From: Adenophora triphylla var. japonica
Lineage: Eukaryota > Streptophyta > Magnoliopsida > Asterales > Campanulaceae
Direction: 5' to 3'
DNA: 64,000 nucleotides
Assembly: GCA_022495995.1 (NCBI GenBank)
Contig: JAFEMH010002589.1
Location: 1 to 64,000, forward strand
The position numbers and the translations under genes were made by a program. Under the pieces are notes generated by a model. That model searched no databases and was not told the origin of the DNA. It saw only the letters and a program-made list of their open reading frames with translations. The first letter of the stretch is position 1, and every line of letters starts with the position of its first letter. Positions 30,604-43,316 of this stretch are shown one piece after another.

Positions 30604-32147
30604 GGAAGCTTGTTTCCATGAGGTACAAGGACACCGGAAGCTTAAGGGAATATATAATGGAAATGTTTCACCTATCTTCTAAATTAATGGCACTCAAGTT
30701 GGACCTTTCGGAAGACTTGCTTGTGCATTTGGCTTTAATTTCTCTTCCTCATCAATTTGGTCATTTTGAAATGACCTATAATTGTCAAAAGAACAAGTGG
30801 AACATCAATGAATTGATTTCACATGTGACAGAGGAAGAGGATAGGTTGAAACAAACTAAACCCGAAAGCGCTCATTATGCATCTACCTCTTCTCGTGGGA
30901 CAAAGAGAAATGGTAAGGAGATTGCGATTGCAACAAAGAAGCCTAAGGAATCATCAAATGATCAAAAGGTTAAGAAATGCTTCTTTTGCAATGACCTTAC
31001 TCACATGAAGAACGACTGCCCTAAGTATCGCCAATGGCGAATTAAGAAAGGTATGTCATTTAGCTTTGTTTGTACTGAGGCAAATTTAGTTTCAATCCCT
31101 TCATATATATGGTGGTTAGATTCTGGTGCAACTATTCACATAAGTTCATGTATGCAGGGTTGCCTGAACTATCGAACGCCCAATGAAGATGAAAGATACA
31201 TCTACATGGGAGCTGGAAAGCCGATAGAGGTGGAGGGCATAGGGACTTTTAGATTATCTCTTAGTACCAGATATTATTTGATTTTGAATAATGTATTTAT
31301 TATACCATCTTTTAGACGAAATTTGATTTCCTTCACTACATTAGATAGGGAAGGTTATTCCTGTATCTTTGGTAATAATAAATGCAATTTGTTTTTCAAT
31401 TCAAAGCTTTTTGGTACTAGTTCTTTATCTTATATTGATAATATATATTTACTTGACACAGTCAATTCATTAAATGAGTCCCATAATAATGAAACTAACT
31501 CTAGAGGCATAAAACAAAAGTTTTCAAGTAAAAATTCTTATACCTTGTGGCATAGGCGTTTGGGTCATATCTCTAAAAGGAGAATTGACAAGCTTGTGTC
31601 CGAGGGAATATTGCAAAAGCTTGATACTCCAGAAAATAACTTTTGTATTGAATGCTTTAAGGGAAAATTTACAAACAACAACAAAAATAAAGAATCCTTG
31701 AGAGCTACAAAAGTCTTAGAACTGATTCATATGGATATATGTGATCCGTTCTCTACCCCTTCATGGAACGGACAAACATATTTCATTACGTTCATAGATG
31801 ACTTCTCTCGTTATGGATACATTTATTTGCTTCATGAAAAGTCTCAATCATTGGAGGTTTTCAAGTCTTTTAAAGCCGAAGTTGAAAATCAGCTTGAAAA
31901 AACTATTAAGAACGTTAGATCCGATCGTGGTGGTGAATACTACGGTTGGAATGACGGTTCGGGAGAACAACGTCCAGGTCCTTTTGCTCGCTTTTTGGAA
32001 GAGTGTGGGATTGTCCCTCACTACACCATGCCAGGGACACCTAGCATGAATGGTGTAGCCGAGAGACGTAATAGAACCATTAAGGATATGGTAAAAAGTA
32101 TGGTTTCTTGTACTTCTTTACCTCACTCATTATGGGCGATGCTTTGA
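30604..32147 (+). pseudogene. Copia-3 gag end, protease, integrase
   Basis: Frame of 509 codons from 30618. Gag C-terminus with zinc knuckle CFFCNDLTHMKNDCPKY (CX2CX4HX4C), protease WWLDSGATIHIS, pre-integrase LWHRRLGHISKRRIDKLV and CIECFKGKFTN, integrase core (HMDICDPFSTPSWNGQTYF, FIDDFSRYGYIYLL, VRSDRGGEY, then a long insert YGWNDGSGEQRPGPFARF, MNGVAERRNRTI). It stops at 32147 by a frameshift; integrase continues in the next frame (IATYLLNRVPSKA). The first catalytic Asp of the DDE triad is in HMDICDP, the second in SDRGGEY and the Glu in AERRN. Confidence 0.9.
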
Positions 32148-33828
32148 AAATCGCAACCTACCTACTTAATCGAGTTCCTTCAAAAGCTACTGACAAAACC
32201 CCTTATGAATTATGGACAGGCAAGAAACCGTCCCTAAATCATTTTCAAGTTTGGGGTTGTCCAGCCGAAGCTAGGCCTTATAAACCTAACGAAGAAAAGT
32301 TGGACTCTAAGACCATTATTAGTTATTTTGTAGGATATTCTCAAAGATCTAGGGGATATAAATTCTATGACCCAAAAACTAGAACCTTTTTCGAGACGAG
32401 AAATGCTAGGTTCTTTGAGGATGTTGAATTTAGAGGAGAAAATAGTAATTTTGAATTTGAAGAGTTAAAAGAGGAATTTGTTTCTATACCTCTTCCTATA
32501 GTTCCTATCGAAGATCAAGCACTTGTGCCTGAAATTCGACAAGAACATAATATTCAAAATGACGTTAATTATCCTATTAATGAACAACATGAAAATGTTG
32601 ATGAGAAAATTCAACACCCTCAACATCAAGAAGAACCGGTGCCCTTAAAAAGATCTAATAGAGCAAGAAGGAGTGCAATTCCGGATTATTATGATGTTTA
32701 TCTTGCCAAGAATGAGGAACCATTAGGTTTAGTGGGAGATGAACCTTTCACCTTCCATGAAACCATTAGTGGTCCAAATTCTCATAAGTGGATTAATGCC
32801 ATAAATGAAGAATTAAAATCCATGACAGATAATGACGTTTGGAATCTTGTCCCATTACCTAAGAATGTGAAACCCATTGGGTGTAAATGGGTCTTTAAGA
32901 CCAAAAGGGATTCACAAGATAATGTGGAAAGACATAAGGCTCGTTTTGTCGCTAAAGGATTTACTCAAAAAGAAGACATTGATTACAAAGAAACATTTTC
33001 ACCGGTATCCTCTAAAAATGCCTTTAGGATCATTATGGCATTAGTAGCATATTTTGATCTTGAGCTTCATCAAATGGATGTAAAGACAACTTTTCTCAAT
33101 GACGACATTGAGGAAACTATCTATATGAAGAAACCAGAAATGGTGACTGATTCGGATCAAACTAGTCAACTAGTTTGTAAACTTAAGAAATCCATTTATG
33201 GGCTTAAGCAAGCATCTCGTCAATGGTACTTAAAATTTAACCAAGTTATTCTTTCATTTGTTTTGAAATGAATCTTGGTGAAGATTGTGTGTACCATAAG
33301 TTCAGTGGGAGTAGATTTATATTTTTGGTCTTATATGTAGATGACATTTTACTTGCTAGTAATGATAAGGACCTTCTTAAGAAAACTAAGAAATTTCTCT
33401 CAAACAAATTTGAGATGAAAGATCTTGATGAAGCTTCTTTTGTATTAGGAATCCAAATACATCGTGATAGTTCACGAGGTATTTTAAGATTATCACAAAA
33501 GAGCTATATAGAAAAGGTATTATAAAGGTTTAGCATGCAAAATTGTAAACCACATGACACCCCTGTTTCTAAGGGAGATAAATTCAGTCTAAAGCAATGT
33601 CCTAAGAATAATATTGAATCCAAGTTTATGAAGAAATCCCATATGCATCGGCAGTAGGAAGCTTAATGTATGCACAAGTCTGTACTCGTCCGAATCTTGC
33701 TTTCATTGTTGGCATGCTTGGTCGATACCAAAGCAATCCGGGAAAATAACATTGGGTTGCAGCCAAAAAGGTGATGAGATACCTACAAAACACAAAGAAC
33801 TACATGCTTACATACACAAAGTCGGATC
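32148..33828 (+). pseudogene. Copia-3 integrase end and reverse transcriptase
   Basis: TPYELWTGKKPSLNHFQVWG and FVGYSQRSRGYKFYDP close integrase. After an acidic linker comes RT: GCKWVFKTKRDSQDNVERHK, LELHQMDVKTTFLNDDIEET, SIYGLKQASRQWYLKF. A frameshift at 33268 leads to catalytic FLVLYVDDILLASN and FVLGIQIHRDSSRGILRLS. Stop at 33523, then a decayed connection domain up to the Copia-4 LTR. RNase H is not in the window. Confidence 0.88.
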
Positions 33829-34343
33829 TGATGGAACTAACTATACATAAACCCTAGAATGATGCGGAATATTTATTCTAGGACAATTATGCTTTAAGTT
33901 ATCAAAGATTATGGAACGATAGACAAACCTGAATCCATAGCAATATTTGGAGAATACTTGATGAAGACTTGATGAACGATTATTGCCTTCCAATTGATCC
34001 TTAGGGTTCTTAGAATTCAGATGACAATGGGAATCAAGAGAATAAAACCTAGGTAGGTCAATTGGGGACCATAACCCTATATTTATAATGACCTAGTATG
34101 TTAGCCAGCCCATCATAGATTAACAACTAGGCCCCTTAGGTATCTACACATATTAACTGTAGATCCCATACTTATAAAAGATGACTTGGGCCCCCTTTAA
34201 CTTTAGTAGATCACTTTATTAGGCCCAAATACTTTAATATTTAATGTGACATATACAATTACTTATAGTGTACATACGTCTATGTGCCCAAAGACTTTAT
34301 TTATTATACTAGTATATGCAAAGTCCATAAAATATTTCAACAA
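33829..34343 (-). repeat. Copia-4 3' LTR (515 bp)
   Basis: Minus sense TGTTGAAATATTTT...GTTAGTTCCATCA. The last 56 bases match 63945-64000 with one difference. Next to it is a polypurine tract AAGTGGGAGAT (34344-34354, minus). Confidence 0.93.
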
Positions 34344-34354
34344 TCTCCCACTTG

Positions 34355-34812
34355 GACTTACACATGTACATAGTATAATACCTTAGTTTAATTGCATATC
34401 ACATTATAAACCTTAACAGCAATGCTTTACCAAATTGTGTCATCTTAAACCAATCCGGTCCATTAGTCAAATCAACATAAGGATCAAAGAGGTTTTCGTC
34501 ACTATTAGCGCAACTAGACCCATCAGTGGTCACATATATTAACTCAACTAAATGACATGGATCAAGTATGGATGTGTAGCATGGAATAACATGTAATGTG
34601 ATCTTCACATGTCTATTCTCAACTGGTCCACCCTTATTTTGAGATCAACCAAATATTCAGAGTGCAAAATAACTTTATTAATCAAAACTGAAAAATCAAA
34701 TATATTTATAACAATAAATGTAAGAGCAAAATACAAAACTCCCACTCAATCTAATCATACTCTAGTGATACAACACCCATACAAGCAGTGTGCTCGTGAA
34801 AAACCTTCGGTG
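34355..34812 (-). other. Copia-4 3' untranslated region and end of RNase H in a second frame
   Basis: The conserved RNase H end (ADPLTKGI) is read at 34800-34860 in a different frame from the main ORF because of an indel near 34880. The remainder is AT-rich and non-coding. Confidence 0.6.
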
Positions 34813-36537
34813 TTATACCCTTAGTAAGCGGATCCGCGACCATGGAGTTAGTCCCAATATGCTCAATAAAAATATGTCCACTCTGAATTCGTTCTTAACA
34901 GCAATATACTTAATGTCTATGTGCTTAGACTTAGACGAGCTCTTGTTGTTATTGGAATACATAACTGCCGACTTATTATCACAAAATAACTTTAATGGCC
35001 TATCAACGCCACCTAATATGTGCAGCCCAGTGATAAAATTTCGCAACCAAATTGCATGATTTGATGCCTCATAACACGCCACAAACTCTGCCTCCATCGT
35101 AGAAGTAGCAACAAGTGTCTGCTTAACACTCTTCCAAGAAACTGCTCCTCCACAAAGTAGATAAACGTAGCCCGAAGTAGACTTACGACTATCTTGGCAT
35201 CCCGCAAAGTCGGAATCCGAATACCCAATGGTCTCAAGTCTATCCGACTTTCTATAAGTGAGCATATAATCCTTTGTTCTCTGTAAATAACGCATGACCC
35301 TCTTGGCTTCTATCCAATGATCATTTCCAGGATTACTAAGGTATCTGCCTAAAATACCAACTATGAATGCTAGGTCTGGGCGAGTGCAAACCTGAGCATA
35401 CATCAAGCTCCCTATAGCCGAAGCATAAGGGATGTTATTCATTTCCTTAGATTCAATCTCATTCTTGGGGCACTGAGCAAGATTGAATTTGTCACCTTTA
35501 GCCACTGGGGTGTCACCCATTTTACAATCCTGCATGCCAAATCTCTTAAGTACCTTATCGATGTAACTCTTTTGTGACAATCGAACAATACCTCGAGAAC
35601 GATCTCTGTGTATTTGAATTCCTAATACAAAAGATGCATCTCCCAGATCTTTCATCTCAAATTTCTTTGAGAGAAATCTCTTAGTTTCATGCAGTAAGTC
35701 CGTATCATTTGTGGCTAGTATGATGTCATCCACATATAAGACCAGAAAAATATATTTACTCCCACTGAACTTGTGGTAGACACAATCATCAACTGTATTT
35801 GTCGTGAAACCAAATGACAATACAACTTGATGAAATTTGTAATACCACTGACGGGATGCTTGTTTGAGTCCATAGATGGATTTCTTGAGTTTGCATACCA
35901 TATCCTTTGAATCTTTTGAAATTAAGGTTTCTGGTTGCACTATATAAATTGTTTTTTCAACGTCTCCATTAAGAAACGTAGTCTTAACATCCATCTGATG
36001 TAACTCTAGGTCATAATGTGCCACTAATGCCATAATGATTCTAAAAGAGTCTTTCGAAGAAACCGGAGAGAAAGTCTCTTTGTAATCTATTCCTTCTTTC
36101 TGAGTAAATCCCTTAGCGACAAGACGTGCCTTATGTCTTTCCGCATTGCCCTGTGAATCCCTTTTGGTTTTAAATATCCATTTGCAACCAATAGGTTTCA
36201 CTCCTTCTGGCAATGGGACAAGATCCCATACATCATTGTCTTTCATTGATTTAATCTCATCATCCATAGCGACTATCCACTTTTGAGAGTTAGAACTACC
36301 AATGTCCTCATGAAAGTTGATTGGATCATCTTCCAATTGACCAATGTCTACCTCTTGTTCATTTAGAAATACCAAGTAATCATCCGAAATGGCACTTCGT
36401 CTCTCTCTAGTGGATCTTCTTAAAGGCACTTGTTCTTGAGGTTGTTGAGCTTGTTCCTCATGGACAACTAGAGGGATATTGACAATGTCTTCTTGATCCA
36501 AATTTTGTTCTTGAACCACATCAGGATTGAGATCCAA
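34813..36537 (-). pseudogene. Copia-4 reverse transcriptase and RNase H
   Basis: 574 codons open. RT: GCKWIFKTKRDSQGNAERHK, LELHQMDVKTTFLNGDVEKT, KSIYGLKQASRQWYYKFHQV, catalytic LVLYVDDIILATND, FVLGIQIHRDRSRGIVRLS. RNase [59 protein letters not shown]. One indel near 34880 shifts the last ~25 residues. The longest intact retroelement frame in the right nest after Copia-4 gag-integrase. Confidence 0.93.
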
Positions 36538-36986
36538 ATCATGGTCAAGGACAATTGTAGGAAGAGGAATGGTAACCGAAACCTCTTCAAAGACAAAATC
36601 ATCTCTAACTTGTCCCCCCCCACAAGCTCAACATTCTCAAAGAATTGAGCATTTCCCGTGTCAAAAAAGTTTCTGAATTTGGGATCGTAAAACTTAAAGC
36701 CCCTTGACCTTTCAGAGTAACCAACAAAGTAACTACTAACAGTCCTTGAGTCCAACTTCTTTTCATTAGGCCTGTAAGGCCTAGCCTCAGCCGGACATCC
36801 CCAGATATGTAAATGCCTTAATACAGGTTTCTTGCCTGTCCATAGTTCATAAGGGGTTTTGTTAGCAGCCTTTGTGGGTACCCTATTAAGGAGATAAACT
36901 GCAGTCTCTAATGCCTCTCCTCAGAGTGAGTCTGGTAAAGTAGTATGACTAACCATACTTCTCACAATTTCCTGTAAAGTTCGATT
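36538..36986 (-). pseudogene. Copia-4 integrase end with two nonsense codons and a C-run frameshift
   Basis: LDSRTVSSYFVGYSERSRG and FYDPKFRNFFDTGNAQFFENV are clear. The frame breaks at a run of eight C (about 36608-36616). Between 36760 and 36990 the integrase C-terminus (TPYELWTGKKPVLRHLHIWG, CPAEARPYRPNEKK) is interrupted by TGA at a Trp position (about 36920) and TGA at an Arg position (about 36988). Confidence 0.85.
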
Positions 36987-38727
36987 TCATCTTTCAGCTA
37001 CACCATTCATGCTAGGTTTGCCTGGCATGGTGTACTGAGGGACGATACCGCATTCCTCTAGGTATTTAGCAAAAGGCCCAGGACGTTGTTCACCTGATCC
37101 GTCATTTCTGCCATAGTATTCACCACCACGGTCAGATTTGACTTTCTTTATTGTTTTGCCATGTTGATTTTCAACCTCGGCCTTAAACTTTTTGAACATA
37201 TCCAATGCCTGTGACTTTTCACGGATCAAATATAGGTAACCATAACGAGAGTAATTGTCTATGAATGTAATGAAATATTCTTGACCATTCCACGAGGGTG
37301 TAGGAAATGGTCCACATATATCCGTATGAATTAATTCCAAAACATTCTTAGCTCTCTCAGCTTTTAATTTGCTTTTGTTTGTTTGTTTTCCCTTAATACA
37401 CTCAACACATATTTCATAATCTGATTTTTCAAGTGTTTCAATAATTTCGTCTGACACAAGCCTTTGCATTCTCTGTTTTGATATATGTCCTAATTGCTTG
37501 TGCCATAATGACATGGAATTATTGTTAATAAATTTGCGTTTAGTACCACGTGTTTCCACATGGAGGTTTTCATGATATGAAGCAACAGTATCCAACATAT
37601 AAAGATTATCATAAATCGACAAAGTACTAGATCCAATAAACTTAGAATTATACGAGAAACGACATTCACAATTTGCAAATGAACAAGTAAATCCTTCTTT
37701 GTCCAAAACTGAAATGGAAACCAAATTTCGTCTAAAAGATGGTACCACATGTGTCTCATACAAATCTAAATAAAATCCAGACTTTAATAATAATCTAAAA
37801 GTTCCGATTGCTTCAACTTCAATAGAATTGCCATTCCCCATATAGATGAATCTTTCAGCATCACTTGGCTTTCGGCAGTTCAGGCAACCCTGCATAGACA
37901 CACTAATGTGAGTAGAAGAACCAGAGTCTAACCACCAAGTATGTCTAGGCACTGAAACCAAATTAACCTCAGAACAAACAAAATCAAGAGATATACCTTT
38001 CTTTACACGCCATGCGTGGTATTTAGGGCAATCTCTCTTCATATGATCCATTTCCTTACAGAAAAAGCAACCTGGATCCTTATCTTGTCCCTTGAACGTT
38101 GACGTTGCTAAATCCTTAGCTTGTCCCTTTGATACTTTATATTTCTTTTTCTTTGGCTCATTGACCGCAGTTTCTTTAGCCTTCCTTTTCTTGTTATAGC
38201 CCGAAGAGGAAGCCGCAAAGTGAGCACTCTCGCCTTTTTCGCACTTTAACCTTGATTCCTCTTGCACACACAATGAAATGAACTCATTAAGAGTCCACTT
38301 TTCCTTCTGGCAATTGAATGTTACTTCAAATTTCCCAAACTGTGGTGGAAGAGAGATCATAACCATATGAACAAGCATGTCATCCGACAGCTCGAACTTG
38401 AGAGCCTTAAGTTTAGATGCCAAATTGGCCATCTCCATAATGTACTCACGCACGTTCCCTTTACCTTTATACCTCATGGCAACAAGATTACGCAAAAGCG
38501 TGCTTGTTTCTGCCCTTTCATTCTTAGCAAAACGCTTTTCAAGCTCTGTAAGGAACGTCATTGCAACTTTCTCATCATCTATATCGCCTCTGAATGATTC
38601 TGGGATGCTTTTCTTCATGATCATAAGACACATGCGATTTGCGTTCCCACTTTTCCATATCCTTCTTAGCTTGATATGTACTCGTGCTAGTCGCCGCAGG
38701 TTTTGGCTCCCCGAGTGCAAGGTCTAG
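36987..38727 (-). pseudogene. Copia-4 gag, protease, integrase core
   Basis: 577 codons open: gag (FLTELEKRFAKNERAETSTL, MRYKGKGNVREYIMEMANLA, SLPPQFGKFEVTFNCQKEKW), zinc knuckle CFFCKEMDHMKRDCPKY, protease WWLDSGSSTHIS, pre-integrase LWHKQLGHISKQRMQRLV, integrase ELIHTDICGPFPTPSWNGQE, FIDNYSRYGYLYLI, SDRGGEYYGRNDGSGEQRPG. The ORF ATG at 38720 is internal: gag reads further upstream as MDLDLALGEPKPAATS to about 38733 with a frameshift, and its first residues are lost. Confidence 0.92.
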
Positions 38728-38759
38728 ATCCATAACTCCTTAACAATCAAGCACATTTT

Positions 38760-39683
38760 CTTTTCCAAATTTAAAATTCATCCCATTTAGCATGGGAATC
38801 GAGTTGATGTTAGCAGATACATTAGAAGCTGATGAAGTAACTGAATAGAGAACAAAAAAATAAAACAAATAAGCTCACATATAACTTTAAGCAGATAAAT
38901 GTTTGAAATTAAAATTATTCCATTATAAGAAAATCGACGCAACATTAATTTTAATCTTTGGATAGAAAATTAACTTGCAAGTGATTTTCTTGAAGTAGAA
39001 ATCAAATATTAACAGTAAAATCCTGTCAAATATCAAGCCTTTCTTTAGACCGACTCAATATTCACATGGACACTTAATAACTGTTACATATTTATCTCCA
39101 CAAACGAATTTGAATTTCTGCCAAATAATAGCCTTCCTTTGGGCCGACCATTACCCGCATGAAGAACAAACACGCTAAAAAAAAACCTTCAAATAATCAT
39201 GTATTTTAAATTAAAAAATTTTCATAGGAGAGGTTACTTTGGTAACATGCTACGTAAATTTAATAACATAAAATACAAGATGTGTTCGAATAAACGAACC
39301 CAAAGGAATTTCAAACATGGGCATAAATTAAACATTATTATTGAAATTTAAAATTATTAAGTCCATAATAATAATTTCAATAAATAATATTTACTTAATC
39401 CAAATAACACATAATTATTACAAACCCAAAAACAAAACACAATACATATGGCATAAACACATGAGGCCATTCTGAATCCCTTCCCTCGGCCAGGCTCGAC
39501 GTTAAAGGGAAAAGATGAAGCAAAATTCAAGAAATCAAAAGAAAGAGTTTTAGTTTCTTCTTTTCGAGTCAATTGAGGAAAGAAATCATTAACCAAAATC
39601 AAAATCTGCACAAATCCCGTCACTGCTCCGACCAGCCCCAGAAAAACTCAATTTTCCGATTCGATAATCGTTGGATCGAGTTC
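38760..39683 (-). other. Copia-4 leader, first segment
   Basis: AT-rich and non-coding. It has a repeated 'cctttctttagaccgac / ccttcctttgggccgac' pair (about 39041 and 39130), like the duplicated 'cccaaaggaaggc' pair in the Copia-3 leader, so this leader feature is shared by the two elements. Ends at the Reina-1 target duplication AAACT (39684-39688). Confidence 0.6.
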
Positions 39684-39688
39684 AAACT

Positions 39689-40162
39689 TGTAACGACCTA
39701 AGGCTCATTACAAATTGGGGATGACCGTTGCCGTTGAAACCAGAAGGAACGTCACCGTTTTACCATTTTACCGTTATTATTTGTTTAATTCGTATTAGAT
39801 GTATTAGCGTATGTACATGATGTACGTTTTATGTTTTAGCTAAGCGATGTCGTTTTAGGAGGGATAAGGTAGTTACTCTTTGGCGTGTTACGGCGTCGTT
39901 TTCTTTTGGCGTATTCTGAGTTTGTTGGAAGGCGCATGTGCCTTGCCTTTTTAGGAGAAACATTATCTCTGTTAATTATTATGCAAATTAACAACAAATT
40001 CTCTATTTCTCTCTCCAAAATTCTCTCTCTCTCTTCTTATCTCCGTCTTCATCTCTCTCTTTTCTGTAATTCTCTTCAAACCCAATCTAAATTCTTCAAT
40101 TATCTTCTTATTCCGACTCTGTTTCTATCAACGGTTTGATTTAATCAAGCTGGTTCATAACA
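39689..40162 (+). repeat. Reina-1 5' LTR
   Basis: TGTAACGACCTAAGG...GGTTCATAACA. The frames open in both LTRs (84 codons plus, 60 codons minus) are LTR coincidences. Confidence 0.95.
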
Positions 40163-40166
40163 AAAC

Positions 40167-40178
40167 TGGTATCAGAGC
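40167..40178 (+). promoter_or_regulatory. Reina-1 primer-binding site
   Basis: TGGTATCAGAGC, four bases after the LTR; initiator Met tRNA complement. Confidence 0.95.
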
Positions 40179-40205
40179 TTTCTCGACCCTGAAAACCGAG
40201 AAATC

Positions 40206-41834
40206 ATGGTGGACACACGCTTGGAATAACGATTGCAAACTGTGGAATACAACCTCAAGCAAACGGAAGAGAAGCTCACGGGAATGGTTGCTGGATTGGA
40301 AGGGGCTCTTCAAGCTAAGACAGACGAAAAGAAAGGGGAGATTACGATGGTTAACAGAAACATGGAGGAGATGCGTGGGATACTAGCAGCTATACAGAAG
40401 GGGTTATCTAGCTTGAGCAGGGTAGAGGAACAAAGGAGGACCACGCAAGAAGGTAACAACAATTCCAATTTCATTTTGGGTGCTCATCCCTTTGCTAGAA
40501 CAACTGGGGATTCTAATAATGATAAGCAACAATCGGAACCCATTTATGTGGATGAAACTGATGGGGAAATAATTGGGAACAAGTATGGGCATGAGGCGAG
40601 AATTGATAAGGGGGTTAATGATGCATATAAAAAACACCTTAAACTTGAATTCCCAAAATTCTCTGGAGTGGATCATAGGGGTTGGATTAGAAAATGCCAC
40701 AAGTTCTTTAAATATAGAGAAGTACCACTGCATGACAGAGTTGAGTTAGCTACCATGCATTTCGAGGGTAGTGCAGAGTTTTGGTACCAGAATTTTGCTG
40801 AAGAGATTGATGGGTTAGCATGGGATGAATTTGTTCACAAGGTGGCTATCAGATTTGGGCCACAAGCATACGAAAATGTAGAAGGTGAATTCTCTAAGTT
40901 GCAGCAAATGGGAAGTGTGGGAGAGTACCAAGACAAATTTGAGGAGTTAAGGGCCATTATGAGAGCTGAGGAACCAACCTTGAGTGAAAGGTTCTATGTT
41001 AAAAATTTCATCAGAGGGTTGAAAGAAGAAATAAGATATAGAGTACAATCTCAGTTCCCACAAACATTGATGCAGGCTGTGAGTATTGTCAGAATTGAAG
41101 AGTCTCATTGGGAAGCAACAACAAGGAGAAACAAGGTTCATTCATGGGGGAACAATATGAACTCCCTGCAATCTAATCCCAGTCCTAAAACTTTCACACC
41201 CAGAACTCAACCCACTTACCAATCTGTCAACCGAAATTTTTCCAAAACCACATTACCAGCTGCATCCTCTGTCAATCAGAAGAGTGATGTGCCCAAACCC
41301 AAAGCCAGTTATCCTATGAAGTTCCTCACAGATGCAGAGATGAAGGCCATAATGGAAAAAGGACTATGTTATCACTGTGATGAAGTATGGAAGTATGGGC
41401 ACAAGTGCAAGACAAAGCAAATTTTTATGTTAGGGGTGGAAGAAACTGAGGAGGAAGAAATATGGCATGATTCCCTTGATGTACCTGTAGAAGGAGCTGA
41501 ACAAGAGCTAGGTAAAGAGGGGGAACTGAGTATCTCTTTACATGCACTCTCTGGGAGCTCTTCCTTGCAAACTCTCAAACTAACAGGAATGGTGGGAACA
41601 AAAGCATTCTCTATTTTGGTGGACAGTGGTAGCACTCATAACTTTATTGATGTTAAGGCTGCTCAGAGGTTGGGTTGTGTTGTAGATGCTACTCCTGACA
41701 TATCTGTGACAGTAGCAGATGGGAGTAGAATTTGGAGCCAAGGAAGGTGTCAGAAATTTGAATGGAGGATGCAAGGGATAGATTTCCAAACTGATATGAA
41801 AGTCATTAAACTGGAGGATGTGATGCAGTTCTAG
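40206..41834 (+). pseudogene. Reina-1 gag and protease
   Basis: ATG at 40206 (MVDTRLE) is followed by an in-frame TAA; the frame then runs open to 41834. A coiled-coil-like N-terminus (LKQTEEKLTGMVAGLEGALQ) precedes the gag domain (FPKFSGVDHRGWIRKCHKFF, MHFEGSAEFWYQNFAEEIDG, EYQDKFEELRAIM), zinc knuckle CYHCDEVWKYGHKC (CX2CX5HX4-like; spacing slightly unusual) and protease (FSILVDSGSTHNFIDVKAAQ). A one-base deletion near 41818 creates the stop; the reading continues as AVLGIQWLKTL. Confidence 0.92.
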
Positions 41835-43316
41835 GCATTCAATGGTTGAAAACACTCAGTCCCATTACCTTTGATTTCAATCATATGAGTATGAGCTTTA
41901 TAAAGGAAGGGAAGCATTGCAAACTCAGTGGTGTGGAGGATGTGGTAGCCCTAAAATTAATGAATGCAACTACATCTATCAAGGAATTGCAATCATATCC
42001 TTGTGGAGCAGTGATCCAATTGTATTCTCTTACCATGAATCCTCAGGAGGAGGAGATTCATCCTCATATCTTAACAGTGTTGGAAGAGTATAGTGACATT
42101 TTTGAAGAACCAAATGGGCTCCCTCCTATGAGAGAATTTGATCATGGAATTCCCTTGAAGCCTGAAAGTCAGCCTGTTAATAAGAGGCCTTACAGGTGTC
42201 CCTATTTTCAAAAAAAATGAGATAGAAAAGATTTTAGTAGAGTTAATGGCTAGTGGGGTCATTAGGCACAGCTCTAGTCCCTTTGCATCACCTGTGTTAT
42301 TGGTTAAAAAGAAGGATGGTACGTGGAGAATGTGCATTGATTATAGAGAGCTTAATCAACTCACTATAAAGGATAAGTTCCATATTCCTATTATAGATGA
42401 ATTACTTGATGAGCTACATGGGTCGAAGTATTACACCAAGCTGGATTTGAGATCTGGCTATCATCAGATCAGAGTGAGGGAGGAGGACATAAGCAAGACA
42501 GCTTTTAAGACTCATCATGGACATTTCAAATTCAAGGTGATGCCATTTGGGCTCACAAATGCCCCTGCCACATTCCAAGCTCTCATGAACTCGATATTTG
42601 GTGAGTTTCTGAGGAAATTCGCATTGGTGTTTTTTGATGACATTTTGATTTATAGCCCTACTTTTGAGCTTCATCTGTTACATTTAAAGCAAACATTTGA
42701 CAAGCTAAGGGAACATCAACTATTTGTCAAAAGAAGTAAGTGCTCTTTTGGAACTGAAAAGGTGGAATACTTAGGTCACATCATCACAGGAGCTGGGGTA
42801 TCAACTGATCCCTCCAAGATTGAGGGAATGTTGCAGTGGCCTACTCCCACAACAATCAAAGGGCTAAGAGGGTTCTTGGGACTGACAGGCTATTATAGGA
42901 GATTTATTAGACATTATGGACTCATTAGCAAGCCACTGACAAAACTGCTCCAAAAGAATGCTTTTAAATGGAATGAAGATGCAGACAAAGCTTTCCAAGA
43001 GTTGAAACTGGCTATGACTAGAGCACCTGTGTTAGCCATGCCTGACTTCTCCAAACAGTTTATATTAGAGACTGATTCTTGTTATAGTGGAGTGGGTGTT
43101 GTGTTGATGCAAGAAGGTAGGCCCATAGCATTCATCAGCAAAGCACTAAGCCCTAAGCATTTGGGACTGTCCACTTATGAGAAAGAATTCCTAGCTATAC
43201 TCATGGATGTTGAAAAATGGAGATATTATCTTTGTGGTCACAAATTTCAGATTAAGACTGATCATGAGAGTCTTAAATACCTCATGGATCAGAGAGTGAC
43301 TGGGAGTTTGCAGTAA
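41835..43316 (+). pseudogene. Reina-1 reverse transcriptase and RNase H
   Basis: Two frames joined at an A-run near 42212 (one extra A). [71 protein letters not shown], catalytic [11 protein letters not shown] (FFDD in place of the more common YFDD/FIDD), [20 protein letters not shown]. RNase [57 protein letters not shown]. Ends with TAA at a Gln position (43314). Confidence 0.92.

Larger units (their letters stand above)
28118..33828 (+). mobile_element. Copia-3: Ty1/copia retrotransposon, 3' part displaced by Copia-4
   Basis: 5' LTR 28118-28861, Met primer site, long leader with palindrome array, gag from 30253, pol to 33828. Reading stops where the Copia-4 LTR begins; RNase H and 3' LTR should lie right of the window. 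Same family as Copia-1, and its proteins resemble those of Copia-4 (shared SGEQRPGPFA..LEECGIVP in integrase). Confidence 0.92.

Noticed and set aside
39885..40139. 84-codon frame, repeated at 45110-45364
   Set aside because: Lies in both Reina-1 LTRs; openness shared because the LTRs are near identical.
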